A stretch of 64,000 bases of DNA from Cyathus striatus (lineage: Eukaryota > Basidiomycota > Agaricomycetes > Agaricales > Nidulariaceae): positions 2,480,001-2,544,000 of the forward strand of contig JAOVFP010000015.1 in the NCBI GenBank assembly GCA_025738555.1, read 5' to 3'. Each line of letters begins with the position of its first letter. Position 1 is the stretch's first letter. Shown here one piece after another: positions 47,033 through 58,289 of the stretch. Below the pieces are notes generated by a model. It searched no databases and was not told where the DNA came from. It saw only the letters and a program-made list of their open reading frames with translations. A program made the position numbers and the translations under genes.

Positions 47033-49141
47033 TCTGCAACACTAAGGTTAGGGAAATCTTTACATTTGACACTGCGATTCGCAGTTGTGCGCTCCCCTTT
47101 CGCACGGATATCTAAAAACAAATGGCATCCATAGAATGCAGTGGCCGTGCTCGGCCAGAGCCATCCGAGTCAATAAATGATGCAAATCTGAGGTGATTAT
47201 ATGTAGCAAATATCTGGGGAAATAAGGTGGGTATCTGCCATTGGAGCTCAAGGTATGGATGGAAACTACATAGAAAGAGAGAAGTGGGTTAGGACGAAAC
47301 GGAAGCATTTGGACGGTAAACGGAGTTCAGCGGGGCTCCCCCTGGCTCCCCCGCGGTTTCCCACATGCTACACATAGATTGCCAAGCCTATGGTAGCCGA
47401 GAAGGAGCAGGTCTATCTTCTCACAAGTATAGTAGTTCAGCCTCCGCATTTGGCACCTTAACATCAAAACGTGATGAGTTTTAGGGGTCCTGGAACCCTG
47501 TTAGCTCTTCTGTCCTTCACCGATGCACAAACAGATTACTCTTATTGGTAAAAATAAGTATTACTTAGTTACATCTACTAGCAGATGGTTAGGGTTTCCT
47601 CAGAAGAAATGTGAATGTGACTGTGATACTTATGTAATTAACTTACTTGGCAAGGTCTTCCGTCCGTGACAATTGAATTTGAGGGCCGTTATGCGTGATG
47701 CATTGATGTGTCACGTTGTTTTCCCTAAGCGCTTAGCGGTCCAACTTACCCGGCGTCTGCGAGTGTTTGTGTTGACGCGCGTCAACCAAACGAGGCACAT
47801 TTCCATTGGTGTGTCTCCGTTCCAGCCATATGAATCTCACTTCCTCTATCTTCTTGGCCTCGGTATGGCACGTCGATCTACACTTACCGCTACAGGTCAC
47901 CGAAGCACATCATGGTCAGCCCCGACGGACTGGCGGAGTTTGTTGTGCCGCCTTCACTGAGCCTCCTCACCTCACTTCGATGAGCTCGTTTACTTTGCTT
48001 GTCTTAACGTTTGCGAATCTTCGTGATGGATGGGGTTGTATCAAGTTGTATTTTGCATGGGTACTCTTTAACGGGGAAATATAAGCTCAACACTCTATGT
48101 ATGTGACTAGTGTTTGTTGTAAATGAGTGTTCATTAAAGATTGCAATGTTACTGTTTTACAACTACTCTACAATATAACAGCAGTGGAAGGTGCTATTTG
48201 TGCTGTTTTGTTTCCCCCTCCCCATTGGAGTGTTGTCGAAACCATTCCACCACTCACTTCATCCCCTCCTGACTTCAGTTGTCTTCGCAATCCGGGGGGA
48301 ATATGCTTGAGGACGCTACGGTTTTACTTGGTTATGAAGCTCATTGGCGATTTATCGTGTGTCTCATTGCTCCCGCTGTATACCTCTCTCTCGGTTACCA
48401 CTAACTGGCATTGAAATCTGCCGAGGTGTTATGTATCGCTCACGCTGGAGGAGTTGACAGAGGAAAGAACTGAAGAGGTCACGAGCGCCAATGCACATTT
48501 GCGTCGGCGCTCGTGACTAGCTTAAGTTATCTGTAGCGCTACCATTCCAAATATTTCATATGGTAGCTTACACATGTCTCTGTCTACGCTGAGTAGTGCT
48601 GCCGCCACAGCGCAGTGACTGTGCGGGGACTGTGACTGCACTGCAAGATTTCAAACTCAGTCACACTACACAGTGTGTCGCAGCCCTTATGATGCACTGT
48701 GAATCGACTGTGAAGATCCTGCTGTTGCGTTTCAAAGCACTTGTTCGTTTCCGCTCGCCGGCGCTTCAGAGCGCTTATTCTGTCCCTTAATAATTAGATA
48801 AGCAATAGGACCCTACTATTTCCTAAAGCAGTAGCTCAGAGAGAGCGCCTTCCGAGCGCCGTCACTTCACAGTGGCTTCACAGCACACTGTGCCAACTGT
48901 GAACCTTTACAGTCCGGCACACCGGACATGAGATTACCGAGCTGGTTATTCATACTTACTACAAGTTACAGTCATTACGCCAACTACTTCCCTCTTCGTC
49001 CCAAGTTTAACTGCATGCTTCTTGTTGCTATCTCTTATGTTCCTTCCTGACTCCATACTGCCGTACCCTCGACGTTCTCTCCTCCTGCTAGTCACTTAAT
49101 ACCACTGTCTCCGCCTTTCTCCCTGTGTTCTTTCGTCTCCG
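47033..49141. other. Gene-poor region containing a foldback-like repeat
   Basis: About 2.1 kb without a convincing gene. Plus-strand frames at 47673-47960, 47806-48084 and 48127-48414 are open but unrecognisable and overlap in different frames. The right part (48478-48927) holds a nested inverted-repeat structure listed separately. 48970-49140 is pyrimidine-rich and probably the promoter of the next gene. Confidence 0.5.
48478..48927. repeat. Nested inverted-repeat (foldback/MITE-like) element
   Basis: Left edge: a perfect 12-bp inverted repeat GTCACGAGCGCC / GGCGCTCGTGAC (48478-48489 and 48506-48517). Inside: CACTGTGAATCGACTGTGAAG (48695-48715) is imperfectly inverted at CTTCACAGTGGCTTCACAGC (48865-48884), and GGCGCTTCAGAGCGCTT (48760-48776) at GAGCGCCTTCCGAGCGCC (48843-48860). 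Right edge: hairpin GTCCGG-CACA-CCGGAC (48912-48927). ACTGTGA-type words recur many times. No transposase is encoded, so if mobile it is non-autonomous. No target-site duplication was established. Confidence 0.5.
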
Positions 49142-50200
49142 ATGTTTGCTCGTTTAAGTATGGGGGCAGCCCAGCTGCTTGACGTTTCATTCCAAGCGTC
49201 TAGTTCGTCATTACCGGAGGATGAATTTGACTCTGTTGTAAGTTAGTTGCGAAGTCTCTTTCGAATCCAGGACTAAAGTATTTGCTTGTCGTCCACGGTA
49301 GCTTCAAGTGGACTTGACTGCATTGCGTTCCTTGATGAATACTTTACCTACCGAGGACACTTGGCGACGGGTTAGAAACATCTGCCAGAACTCCATTTCA
49401 CCGGTATACCAACGTATACAGACCATGGTCATTGACGACGTTGAGCGCATCACGCAAGTATTATCAGATTTAGAGTCTTGTAATGATGGGCTTCATCCCT
49501 CTCCACCTTCGGTGCGGTTTCATTCATATTTTTTGTCTATATGTGCTTATAGGTGTATGTTCTTCCAGGGTGCACTGGCGGATGCCAATGATCAGTATAC
49601 ATCAATCTCGCTTGACAGTGCAACAGGCCATCTCAACGTCAGCGGACGCGGATCCCTCGGAAAGATACATCCAAGGAGAGATGATTCACATGTACAATCC
49701 ACAGTGTGTATTTTGAACTCAAGGCTGTATTCCCAGGTCTAAAGACTTTACTTTCGTTTAGAATTGTCAACCAATTGTCATACCCAGCTCACATCCATCC
49801 ACACCTACTATCATTATTACTCCTTGTCTCGCTGGCCAACGTGAAACGTCTTGTCGCATACCATACCAAAATAACGATTTCGGAAACATGCTTACTGTGC
49901 CTTTACACCCCGCGTTTAACAAAGTGTATCCTCCTATGGCACCTATGAAAGATCGAACTCCTGTCCTTTCTAAATGGATTTGGCGAAGTGGCCATTGGGA
50001 AGCGGTGATCCCGTCTTTAGAAGAACAACATCAGAAAGGACTATTCTCAAGAATGCATGCATGGAGAAGAAAAGTTTCTCGAGCTCATTCAACAATATGA
50101 TGATACTAGCGAATATCGTCCCCCGAGGTTTACTCGATTAAGGGATTCCCATAATTCCGCCAAACTTTTGTGCTCCCGACTAGCGAAAAACCATTTATAA
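49142..50200 (+). CDS. Unrecognised multi-exon gene (apparent 4-nt frame break)
   Basis: The start at 49142 gives MFARLSMGAAQLLDVSFQAS, and after an intron LQVDLTALRSLMNTLPTEDT continues with a helical region (RIQTMVIDDVERITQVLSDL). Further exons read GALADANDQYTSISLDSATG and, across a GTGTGT...TTTAG intron, NCQPIVIPSSHPSTPTIIIT. Then comes a Trp-rich block, SKWIWRSGHWEAVIPSLEEQ. Splice phases are mutually consistent, which argues for a real gene. The frame then closes at 50100, but an adjacent frame continues as MHGEEKFLELIQQYDDTSEY to a stop at 50200. The shift coincides with a tandem ATGCATGC at 50053-50060, suggesting a 4-nt duplication. No family recognised; a mating-type or transcription-factor-like role was considered but no homeodomain is visible. 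Confidence 0.6.
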
Positions 50201-50714
50201 ATGATACAATTCCAGCGCAAAATAAACTGGATTGAATCGTTTGCAAGTACAGAATACGCGGGACTCTTATACATTATCTTGTCCTGCGTCTTGCCTGCGT
50301 CGGCGAAGTCGGAAGGTCTACGTCATGCGAAGTTATTCGAAACACTCATGATGTGGGCATTCTATAAATCGAAAACAAATTAATGTAGAGCAGTGTAATG
50401 CTTATTCTATGATGGAAGCAATGTAACAGAGATTGTTGGATGCATTAATGAATTCAGAATTGTTGCAGAATTGACTCGGGAGTCGGAACTGAATTTGAAT
50501 TGAACACGTCTTCAATTAAGAGTGGGTGTCACGTGTCATCACGAAACGTCACGTTGACTCCGCTTAGCGCTCGTCCAATTCGGTCATTGTAGCTTAGCAG
50601 CCACACTGTCCTCGCAAGTCTTAATAGTGTTCGTCTCCTTCGACCACCAACTCGCAACTCAGCGACTATCGATTCTCGTTCTATCTCGCTTTCAACAGCG
50701 AGATATCTCTCGCA

Positions 50715-53700
50715 ATGTTCAGAGCGTTGCTCTACGCTTACATTCTTGGAGGGCTGACCTTTATACCTCTGCTTGTTGGACTTTTCATCTTTGTTTCCAT
50801 TTACACTTCCGTTCCTGTTGGAGATGCGGATGTTACAAAGAAGGAGAAAGGCAGGCGAGCAGTAACAATTCAAGAAGAGGAGGAATCATCGGAGAGTGAA
50901 GCGACCCACACCGACGCGGACACCAATGACATCCCACGTACTCGTAAGGGATGGCTTACAATGCGTCGCACTTTCGAAGAGTCTCCAACTGAAGGCGGTT
51001 ACGTGAACTTAGTTCGATCCCTTCTAGATTCACGGTCCAAAGATCCTAAGAGATCCAAACCGAAGGATATGTGGTACGTTGTTCTGAAAGGGAAGGTTCT
51101 ATACCTCTATGAAGATGAGAAAATGACGGAATGTGAAGCTGCTATTGAACTTGGCAGTCACGACGTTATTGTCTATCCAGAAGGTCTTCCGGATGGTGAA
51201 CTGTTCGCAAAACGCAACGCGATATGCTTGCGGCCGAAGGTCCCACTTGAGATCATGCCCAGTCTGATGAAAGAGATGAAATTCGAGGAGGGTATAGAGT
51301 TGGACGCCAAATTAAACCAAGACACTACAAGCGGCACGAGGCGAGAGAAAGAGCGAGAACAACTGTTGGAAGCAGAGAGGAAAAAGGAAGTGGCGAGACA
51401 GGAAGCTATGGATGTCGCCACACCATGGTTCATCTTCGTACGCTCCAACGTAGAGATGGAGGACTGGTACTTTTCGCTCATCCATGCATCTGACCACCCT
51501 CGTCAAACACCCACTCTCTATCCTCTTCGCCCTATTTTTGAACCCGCAGATATGAACCACCTTGTTTCAACTCTGGACGACCAACCTGATGTTATTCCCA
51601 TGCGCTGGCTTAATGCATTGCTTGGTCGCATATTTTTTAGTTACTATCGCACGCACCGTCTGGAGGCGTACATCATTGGGAGGCTGATGAAGAAACTGTC
51701 AAAAGTCAAACGTCCTACTTTTCTCTCCGATATCGTTGTGACGGACGTTTCCGTTGGAAATAAAGCACCTATGTTTAGCAAGCCAATGCTCAAAGAACTC
51801 ACTAAAGAGGGTGATGCTTCTTTAGAAGTTCACGTTCAGTACAAGGGCGAAATCAGGATTACTGTTGAAGCCACTGCTGTCATTAATCTCGGAGCTCGTT
51901 TCAAGTCTTCGGTAAAATTGGTTTTAGCTGCTGTTCTCAAGGAGCTTGAAGGAAATCTTTTGGTCAAAGTGAAAAGGCCACCAAGCAATCGCATTTGGTA
52001 CGCTTTCACGCAGACACCAAGAATGGTGCTCGAAGTGGAACCCATCGTTAGCGATCGTCAGATTACCTGGAATATGATTCTAAGTACTATCGAGTCCAAG
52101 TTCAAGGAAATTGTAAGTTTAATCGACATCTAAAATGTGTTTGGGATCAACATTAATATTCTTACCAGATTCAAGAGTCTGTGGTGATGCCAAATATGGA
52201 CGACATTGCATTCTTCGAATCCATGCCTTATCAACATCGTGGAGGCATATGGCCTGATGCTTCAAGAAAGAGTCCTTCCCCTGCCTCAGAAACATCCTCG
52301 GATGATCTATCTGTTGCATCAGCTCCCGTACCTGATGTCACTTTAACGTCGGACACAAATGAAGTCGTAGTTCCTCAGCATTCGCAATCCGGCGATGAAA
52401 TCATATCTATTGATACTACATCTCTATCTGTGGCCGACAGCAATACGACAAAGCCCTCTGTCGAAGAATCATTAGGATCTCAGACTGCGAGCCGTCGCAG
52501 GACATGGTTTTCGAGCACGCAGAACGATGAAGTCGATGTCATTCTACCACCTACTTTCGTTGTAGAAGAACCACAAGATGCTGCAGCCAGTGGCGGTGAC
52601 ATATCTAGGGGCCGACCAGCCCAGTTAGATAAGCCACCATCAGGACGATCCCAATCTAACCCCGGTAGCGTGAAGGCTGAAAGTATTCATAGTTCGACGA
52701 CAGCAGAAGATTCAGACCAAAGTGAACCTCCAGTGCACCTGTTCCCTCAATCTACACGTCGTTCGTCGTCTCAGCATTCTACGAAGCGCGTTGAGGAGTC
52801 GTTAGGCCAGAATCGCTCTCCCTCAGCCCCAGCTACCCCACGAAAGGTATCTACTTCATCCCAAGATTCCAACGGCAATCGTGCTTCCAGCCCAACTTCA
52901 TTCTTCTCAACTCTGAAATCAAAGGCGGCCGACAAGCAAGCGATTAGTAATACTGCTAAGGAGGCTATGCGAAAATGGGGTGTTAACTGGAGTGGTTTTA
53001 AAAAGGACACTAACTCAAATCAACCTACAACCGATGAACCATCGGATGCTGGGTTAGCCTCTCAATTGCGACTTGATGGCACTAATGTTTCTTTGCATAA
53101 GTCAAGGGCGAGTTATGCGGAGGTTAGAGCTGCGGTAGCAGAGCGAAAGGAGCGAGAAGAAAAAGAAAAGGGGCATCGAACTGAAGCAGGCTCAGCGGCT
53201 CCCAATGACACTTCAGGATCTCGGTCGTCCACTGAAGCTGATACTATTAGCTTGTCAAACCCCCAAGTTGCGACGCAAGCTCAAGGAACTCAGCTTCCTC
53301 CCCGTCTGATTGCACCTAGTCTGTCAAATCGAAAGTCAAATCCTTCTGTCGCTCGTACAAACGAACTGGATGAATCGTTTTCTGTTTCAGATGATCCGCC
53401 CCATCGACCACCGATCACGTTCAGCCGCAGGCGAAAACAATGTCCATTCCCGGCATTCATGCTAGCCACCGCGGTGAGGTAATGTCCATGGGCTACGTTG
53501 CACCTCAACCGGCACCGAATCCTGCGTCGGAAAGCAAAATAAAGAACCCAGCAATTCAAAGCGTTTATCGCCTGTGGAAAAATCCCCCCGGATCCTCTAG
53601 CCATGAGCAAGGGTCTCAATCCAGCACCCCACTCCCAGCGGAGGGTGAAACAAAGGACAAGTCGGTTGATAACACATCTCAAACCTCTGTTAAACCTATT

Positions 53701-54057
53701 CCTCCTCCTTTACCCCCTCGATCAACACCTGTAGCGATTTCCCGTCTTCCCGTAGATAGCTCGTTGGCTTTAGCTGGTGATTCGTCCCCGCCACCGTCTG
53801 CATCCGATGCGCTTAAATCAATAGCATCGAAGGACGAAAGTACACGTCTTGCGACGCTTGATCAGATTGCCCCTCAAATGTCTAATCGGCGGTTAAGTAC
53901 CAGCAGGGAAGACGTGGTAGAAAGCTCGGAAGTCGGCTCAGTCAAGAATTCTCAAGGCAGTCCCGGTCAGGCGTCTAATGTGTCGGGTGGTGCGGCTTCT
54001 GTGAATCAAAAACCGCCAGCCCTGCCCCCGCGACGCATACCACCACCGTCCGCATAA
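50715..54057 (+). CDS. NVJ2/TEX2-type SMP-domain lipid-transfer protein (one apparent frame break)
   Basis: ER-anchored lipid-transfer protein of membrane contact sites, related to yeast Nvj2 and animal TEX2. The N-terminal TM hairpin ([20 protein letters not shown]) starts at about residue 8. A PH-like domain follows ([20 protein letters not shown], with its last strand in [20 protein letters not shown]). The SMP domain runs from [20 protein letters not shown] through [20 protein letters not shown] to [20 protein letters not shown] and, after an intron, [14 protein letters not shown] long Ser/Pro-rich disordered tail follows with Pro-rich endings ([14 protein letters not shown]). The tail changes frame near an AAAA run at 53434-53437: FSRRRK is followed one frame over by [14 protein letters not shown]. 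The 5' domains are intact and the family call is firm. Confidence 0.92.
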
Positions 54058-54902
54058 CGTCATGTATTCAGGATCTAGCATATTTCAAATGTATAGTAGT
54101 TCACAATTATTAACTGCATAGCTTTTTTTCTTTCGGTGTAGATGTGGATATTCGTTGGTGTACACTTTTATTGTAGATGAGCCTGATCATTCATTAATCA
54201 ATGATAATCTTTGCAAAAACACAGCCTGGTGAAGGCCTGTGAAGGCACGGTCAAATTGATAAGACAAGCGCTTTCGTCCTCGTCGGTTGTGCGGAGTGAT
54301 TGATGATTCAACGCGCAAGACCGACAGATCATCAAAGCGTGTTTCGTTGCCATGTACACCACAAGAATTTTACCGAAGCACTTGTGACCTGGGCTGCAGC
54401 GGTGCGGCGTGCGGTAATTCTAGTATACCCTAAAGGCAAGAATACCCAGCCATGCATAACTGACGTAGTGCTAACCATATCGACTGTCTTGCATTAACAG
54501 TTAGTTCAAGCTCTCTCTTCTCAAAGCAGGACGTGTCAGTTTCTCCCGACAGGGACAATACTTGCAGGGAGTTTCCTAAAATACACTTGAAACCGCCTCG
54601 GAGCCACACCATACGTATACATTTGTGTGCAAGCTCTGGTTTGGTGCGAAAGCCCGGGATTGCTGGAAAGGGGAGCCACCATCAGTCAAAAGACACGAGG
54701 AGACAGGCGCCACGGGAAGGACTATCCGATCTATGCATACCAAGGTATACTTAAACATACCGTGATAAAAACTAGATAAACCTTGTTCACCTGATCGTTG
54801 GTGTGCCCTTTCACAGCTCGTGGATCAAGGTATGTATTTTAATATACCAGGCAAACGAAGATTGCAAGTGCTGATGATGCAGAATAGAAGCGATCCACAA
54901 TA
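54058..54902. other. Intergenic stretch with two short palindromes
   Basis: About 850 bp between the SMP-protein gene and the next rightward gene. It includes two related dyads, GGTATACTTAAACATACC (54744-54761) and GGTATGTATTTTAATATACC (54829-54848), both preceded by CAA. The second lies only 55 bp upstream of the next ATG. Small frames here are not called. An upstream exon of the next gene could be hidden here. Confidence 0.5.
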
Positions 54903-57900
54903 ATGAATGATGTTGTTGCAGCGGAAAGCCGAAAGTCGCCTCGGGCATTGAATATTTCGCCAAATCTCGAGGCGTTGTTGGAACATGAAGACCGTATCCG
55001 ACAGCTTACCGACGATGCTGGAATCATTCAGGTCGAGACAGCAAGTCCATCAGCAGAGGTGGAGGTTGGAGAGGGTCTTCCACCCCCACCGAGAAAGGCA
55101 AGGACGACGCGGGGAGTGATGAAGCTTGGGAGCCCACAGTACACTAGGTTCTCTGGTCTGGACAAGTTCCATGACATTCGGAAGACAGCATCACTCCCCA
55201 GCTCGCCTGCCATGCCGACGGGACCTACGACACCAAATCCGTACATTAATCCGGCTCCAACGCTAGACGATATTCTTCGAGCAGAGCGAGAGGTCGCAAC
55301 AGGCACGCATGCACGGGGAAGGTCGACAACGGAGAACGGTGTTTTACGCAGTGATGTCGGCTGGGTAGATGATCACGACAACGACAACGACGACAACGAC
55401 AGATCATGGACGGTAACACGACCTCGTGACGACACGCTGTTAACGACACTGCCACGATCCAGCATTGATATTGATGGACGACAAATGCAAAGTGAAGATC
55501 TGGTGCAGAGAAAACATAACTTGCGACAATCCGTCAGCAAAGGAGGTTCCATTCCCCGCATCGAAAAACTTCTGGGTATCAACAGAAACCCCTTTGGCCG
55601 GCTAGCGAATGGTGCGACGCAGGTATTCAGAATAGACGAAGTGCCTCGCGAATCAGATATAAGACGGTCCCCAGACTCTCCCAAAGAGCTGAAAGTTAAA
55701 GCACGGCGAGACTCGAGCGACAGTGAGTGCAGGACGGTATTGAGGAAGGACGCTGACCAAGACAGAGAGCAGGAGACGCAGAGAAGACGATGCAGCGAGT
55801 GATTCGAGAGTCGGTAGTACTGGATATTCGACGAGAGGATACTGGGGAGGAGAGAGAGGAGGGGGAGGAGGGCCGCGTTCCGTCGGTGGACACGCGTTGG
55901 CCGCGTCGGCGACTGGTTTCCCACGGGACGTCGTCAAGCCGGTGGTCGTCTGGATCGGTGGATCTGCAATCTGACACGACACACGAACCAACGTCGACAG
56001 TGGGCCACGACGCGCATATAAGCATCTCCAGCACGCTCTACTCCTCGTCCTCCTGCTCTCACCCCCGCTCTATGTACAACGACCCCGACGACCCCGTCTC
56101 CCCCTTCCACGCCCTCCGCCCCGCCCCCGACGACCGCCATTCCTTCATCGACATCCTCTCCCCCGCCCGCCCGCACTTCCCCGACCACCCCCGTCCGAAG
56201 CTTGCCCTCGACACCGCTGCCGTGACCTCTAACGTAATGTCACAGAAACCCCCTGTTCCGACGACGCCCAAGCCCATATTCAGTCGCAAGCCCGGCGGTT
56301 CTCGCAGATCGTCGCCGAAGGACCCATCCCCAGCTGGATCAGCCGGGCAGTCACTGCCCCCCACCACCAATTTTCTAGATATGGACGAGCGAGCGGACCT
56401 GATCAGGAAGTCCCGCAAACTTACCCAAGTTTTCGGTCAGACACCAGGCCCGGACGCATTATCCCAGCACGACTCCGGAAAACAATTTCCACCCTATCCC
56501 AGAAATAGACACCACCGAGCCGCCATGTCTGTCTCCAACGACCACTCCAAGCCCGTCCTTCCTCCGCTGCGTCCAGGCGTCCTCTCTGCTCTCTCCTTCG
56601 AGCCTGCCTCCATCACTGGACGTCGCCACTCCCTCCCCCTCAGTCCCGACGACATGTCCTTTCTCAGTGTCACTCCCCCTCCCATCGACCCCAAGTCCTC
56701 TTCCACCTTTGAACGCCAGCAGTCTGCACCCTCCCGCAAGGCCCGTTCACGTAATCGTGCAGCTCATCATCCAATAAATCACCCCGATCCACGCTCTCGT
56801 ACATCTTTCATTGATCTGTCAGACGACGAGATTATGGATGATGGAGCTTCTGTTCTCCTCACGCCAATCGGCGGAGTTCGCCGCAATGTATCCCCTTCCA
56901 CTCAGTCGCTCTTTGAAAACATGACCCCAGAGGAGCAAGCAGAGGAGGAACGCAGAAGGAAGAGGGAGAAGCTTGCCAAACTCCATCGCTTCCTTGGTTC
57001 CAGAGTCCCACCTCAGCTTATCCTTGGGATCGACCATTCTGACATTTCACTTCCCCCTGTCCGCCCTGTTGAGCAGACAATGACTGCAGAAGAAACAGCA
57101 CACAGGGTTTGGCTCAGACGCCGCAGAAGCAGCTCTGCTGCCGTCTTCCCCTCCACCTGGTCAGACGATCTCGCCGAGCTTACTGACAAGGAGAAAGCCA
57201 TCAATGTTCGCAGAGCTCAAAAGATGGAAAAGGTAAAGCTGCTCTCCTCCTCCTCTACTTATATTCGATTCCTAACTCTTCTTACCCCTAGGTGTTCGGT
57301 GTAGCGCCTCCCCAATCCCTCTATCATACCCGTCATTCTCCATCATCCTCTGCCTCCAAGGCTGTGCCCAGTGTCACCAATACCCCGCAAGACGTCCTGG
57401 GTCCCTCTATTCAACGAAATCCCAACAAGTCTTCATATACCAAGACAAAGTCGAAAAAGAGTGATCGTCCCGGCACAGCGGAATCTAGCCAGGCCTTGCT
57501 ACCCAAGAACAAACAATCTGCTTTTGCCACTAATGACACTAATGATACCCAACCGACGATGCAACACTCTTTCATCTACAATCATTATCAGCATTCATTG
57601 AACTCTTTGAATGACATCATTGACCGAGTGAGTTGAGCTTTTTCATATTACTCCTGCTAATCCTGATCATGTTTCTCAGGATGATCGAGAATCACTAGCT
57701 GAGCTGCATCAGTATTTGAGTAGTGGCGATGTAACCACGCCAGCGGAGACCAGGACTCCCGGAGATCGTCGCGTGTCTAACGCTTCTTCTATCAAATCCG
57801 AGCGTCGACGCTCTCTTCCCGCGCGCACATCTATGATCTCCATCGCCTCTGAATTTAGCATTACTTCTCCGAAGCCTGAGATTACCGACTTCCAGATAAG

Positions 57901-58142
57901 GCGCCGCAGGGTAGCCAAACTCACCCAGTTCTTTGGTGTAGACTATCGCGAGCTCATTAATGATGTTCTGGAAAGCATTGAACATGGATTGGAACATGAA
58001 AGGAAGCGAGGCACTTTGCGGGCAGAGGAAGTAGAGGTATTTAATGACCATGCCTTCGTCGTGCTTCATATATTGATTTTTAATCCAGGACTTGTTGTCG
58101 AGGCTGCGTAAACTTAGGATTAAACGGGAAGGAGTCTTCTAA
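54903..58142 (+). CDS. Uncharacterised fungal protein with three KLxxFG-type motifs (internal frame changes)
   Basis: Large, mostly disordered Ser/Pro/Arg-rich protein. The first block opens MNDVVAAESRKSPRALNISP and carries GSIPRIEKLLGINRNPFGRL. The second block (55790-57230) includes MDERADLIRKSRKLTQVFGQ and, further on, RRRKREKLAKLHRFLGSRVP. The last block, reached through short introns at about 57235 and 57635, has QIRRRRVAKLTQFFGVDYRE followed by a helix (LINDVLESIEHGLEHERKRG). It ends DLLSRLRKLRIKREGVF at 58142. The three K-L-x-x-[FV]-[FL]-G motifs are spaced through the protein and look like repeated short docking motifs. Between the first and second blocks (about 55770-55880) the frame changes, possibly twice, in a GA-rich stretch. 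It could therefore be two genes or one with sequence errors. Function unknown. Confidence 0.65.
55374..55403 (+). repeat. Short AAC/GAC microsatellite
   Basis: Imperfect ACGACA repeat inside the KLxxFG-protein gene, encoding alternating Asp/Asn (DDHDNDNDDND). Likely variable in length between strains. Confidence 0.6.
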
Positions 58143-58289
58143 CGCATTGTATGTATGGACTTGGGATGAACTTATGGCGGCATTATGGACACTCTTTTCC
58201 TCCTTTTCATTAACCAACCGCAAACCCACTCTTTTGTAATCAATTATGCCCCTATGTGTATACCTATAATTACTGTATTCTGGTCGGTT

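Noticed and set aside
48595..48910. Recurrent ACTGTGA/TCACAGT words resembling a direct-repeat array.
   Set aside because: Spacing is irregular, copies are in both orientations and there are no uniform spacers, so it is not a CRISPR array or tandem satellite; interpreted as inverted repeats.
49142..50200. Possible homeodomain mating-type gene.
   Set aside because: The helical N-terminus was suggestive, but no homeodomain helix 3 signature is present and none of the usual flanking genes (such as a mitochondrial intermediate peptidase) occurs in the window.
55653..56034. Minus-strand frames of more than 100 codons opposite the KLxxFG-protein gene.
   Set aside because: They mirror low-complexity, GC-rich coding sequence on the plus strand and have repetitive composition.
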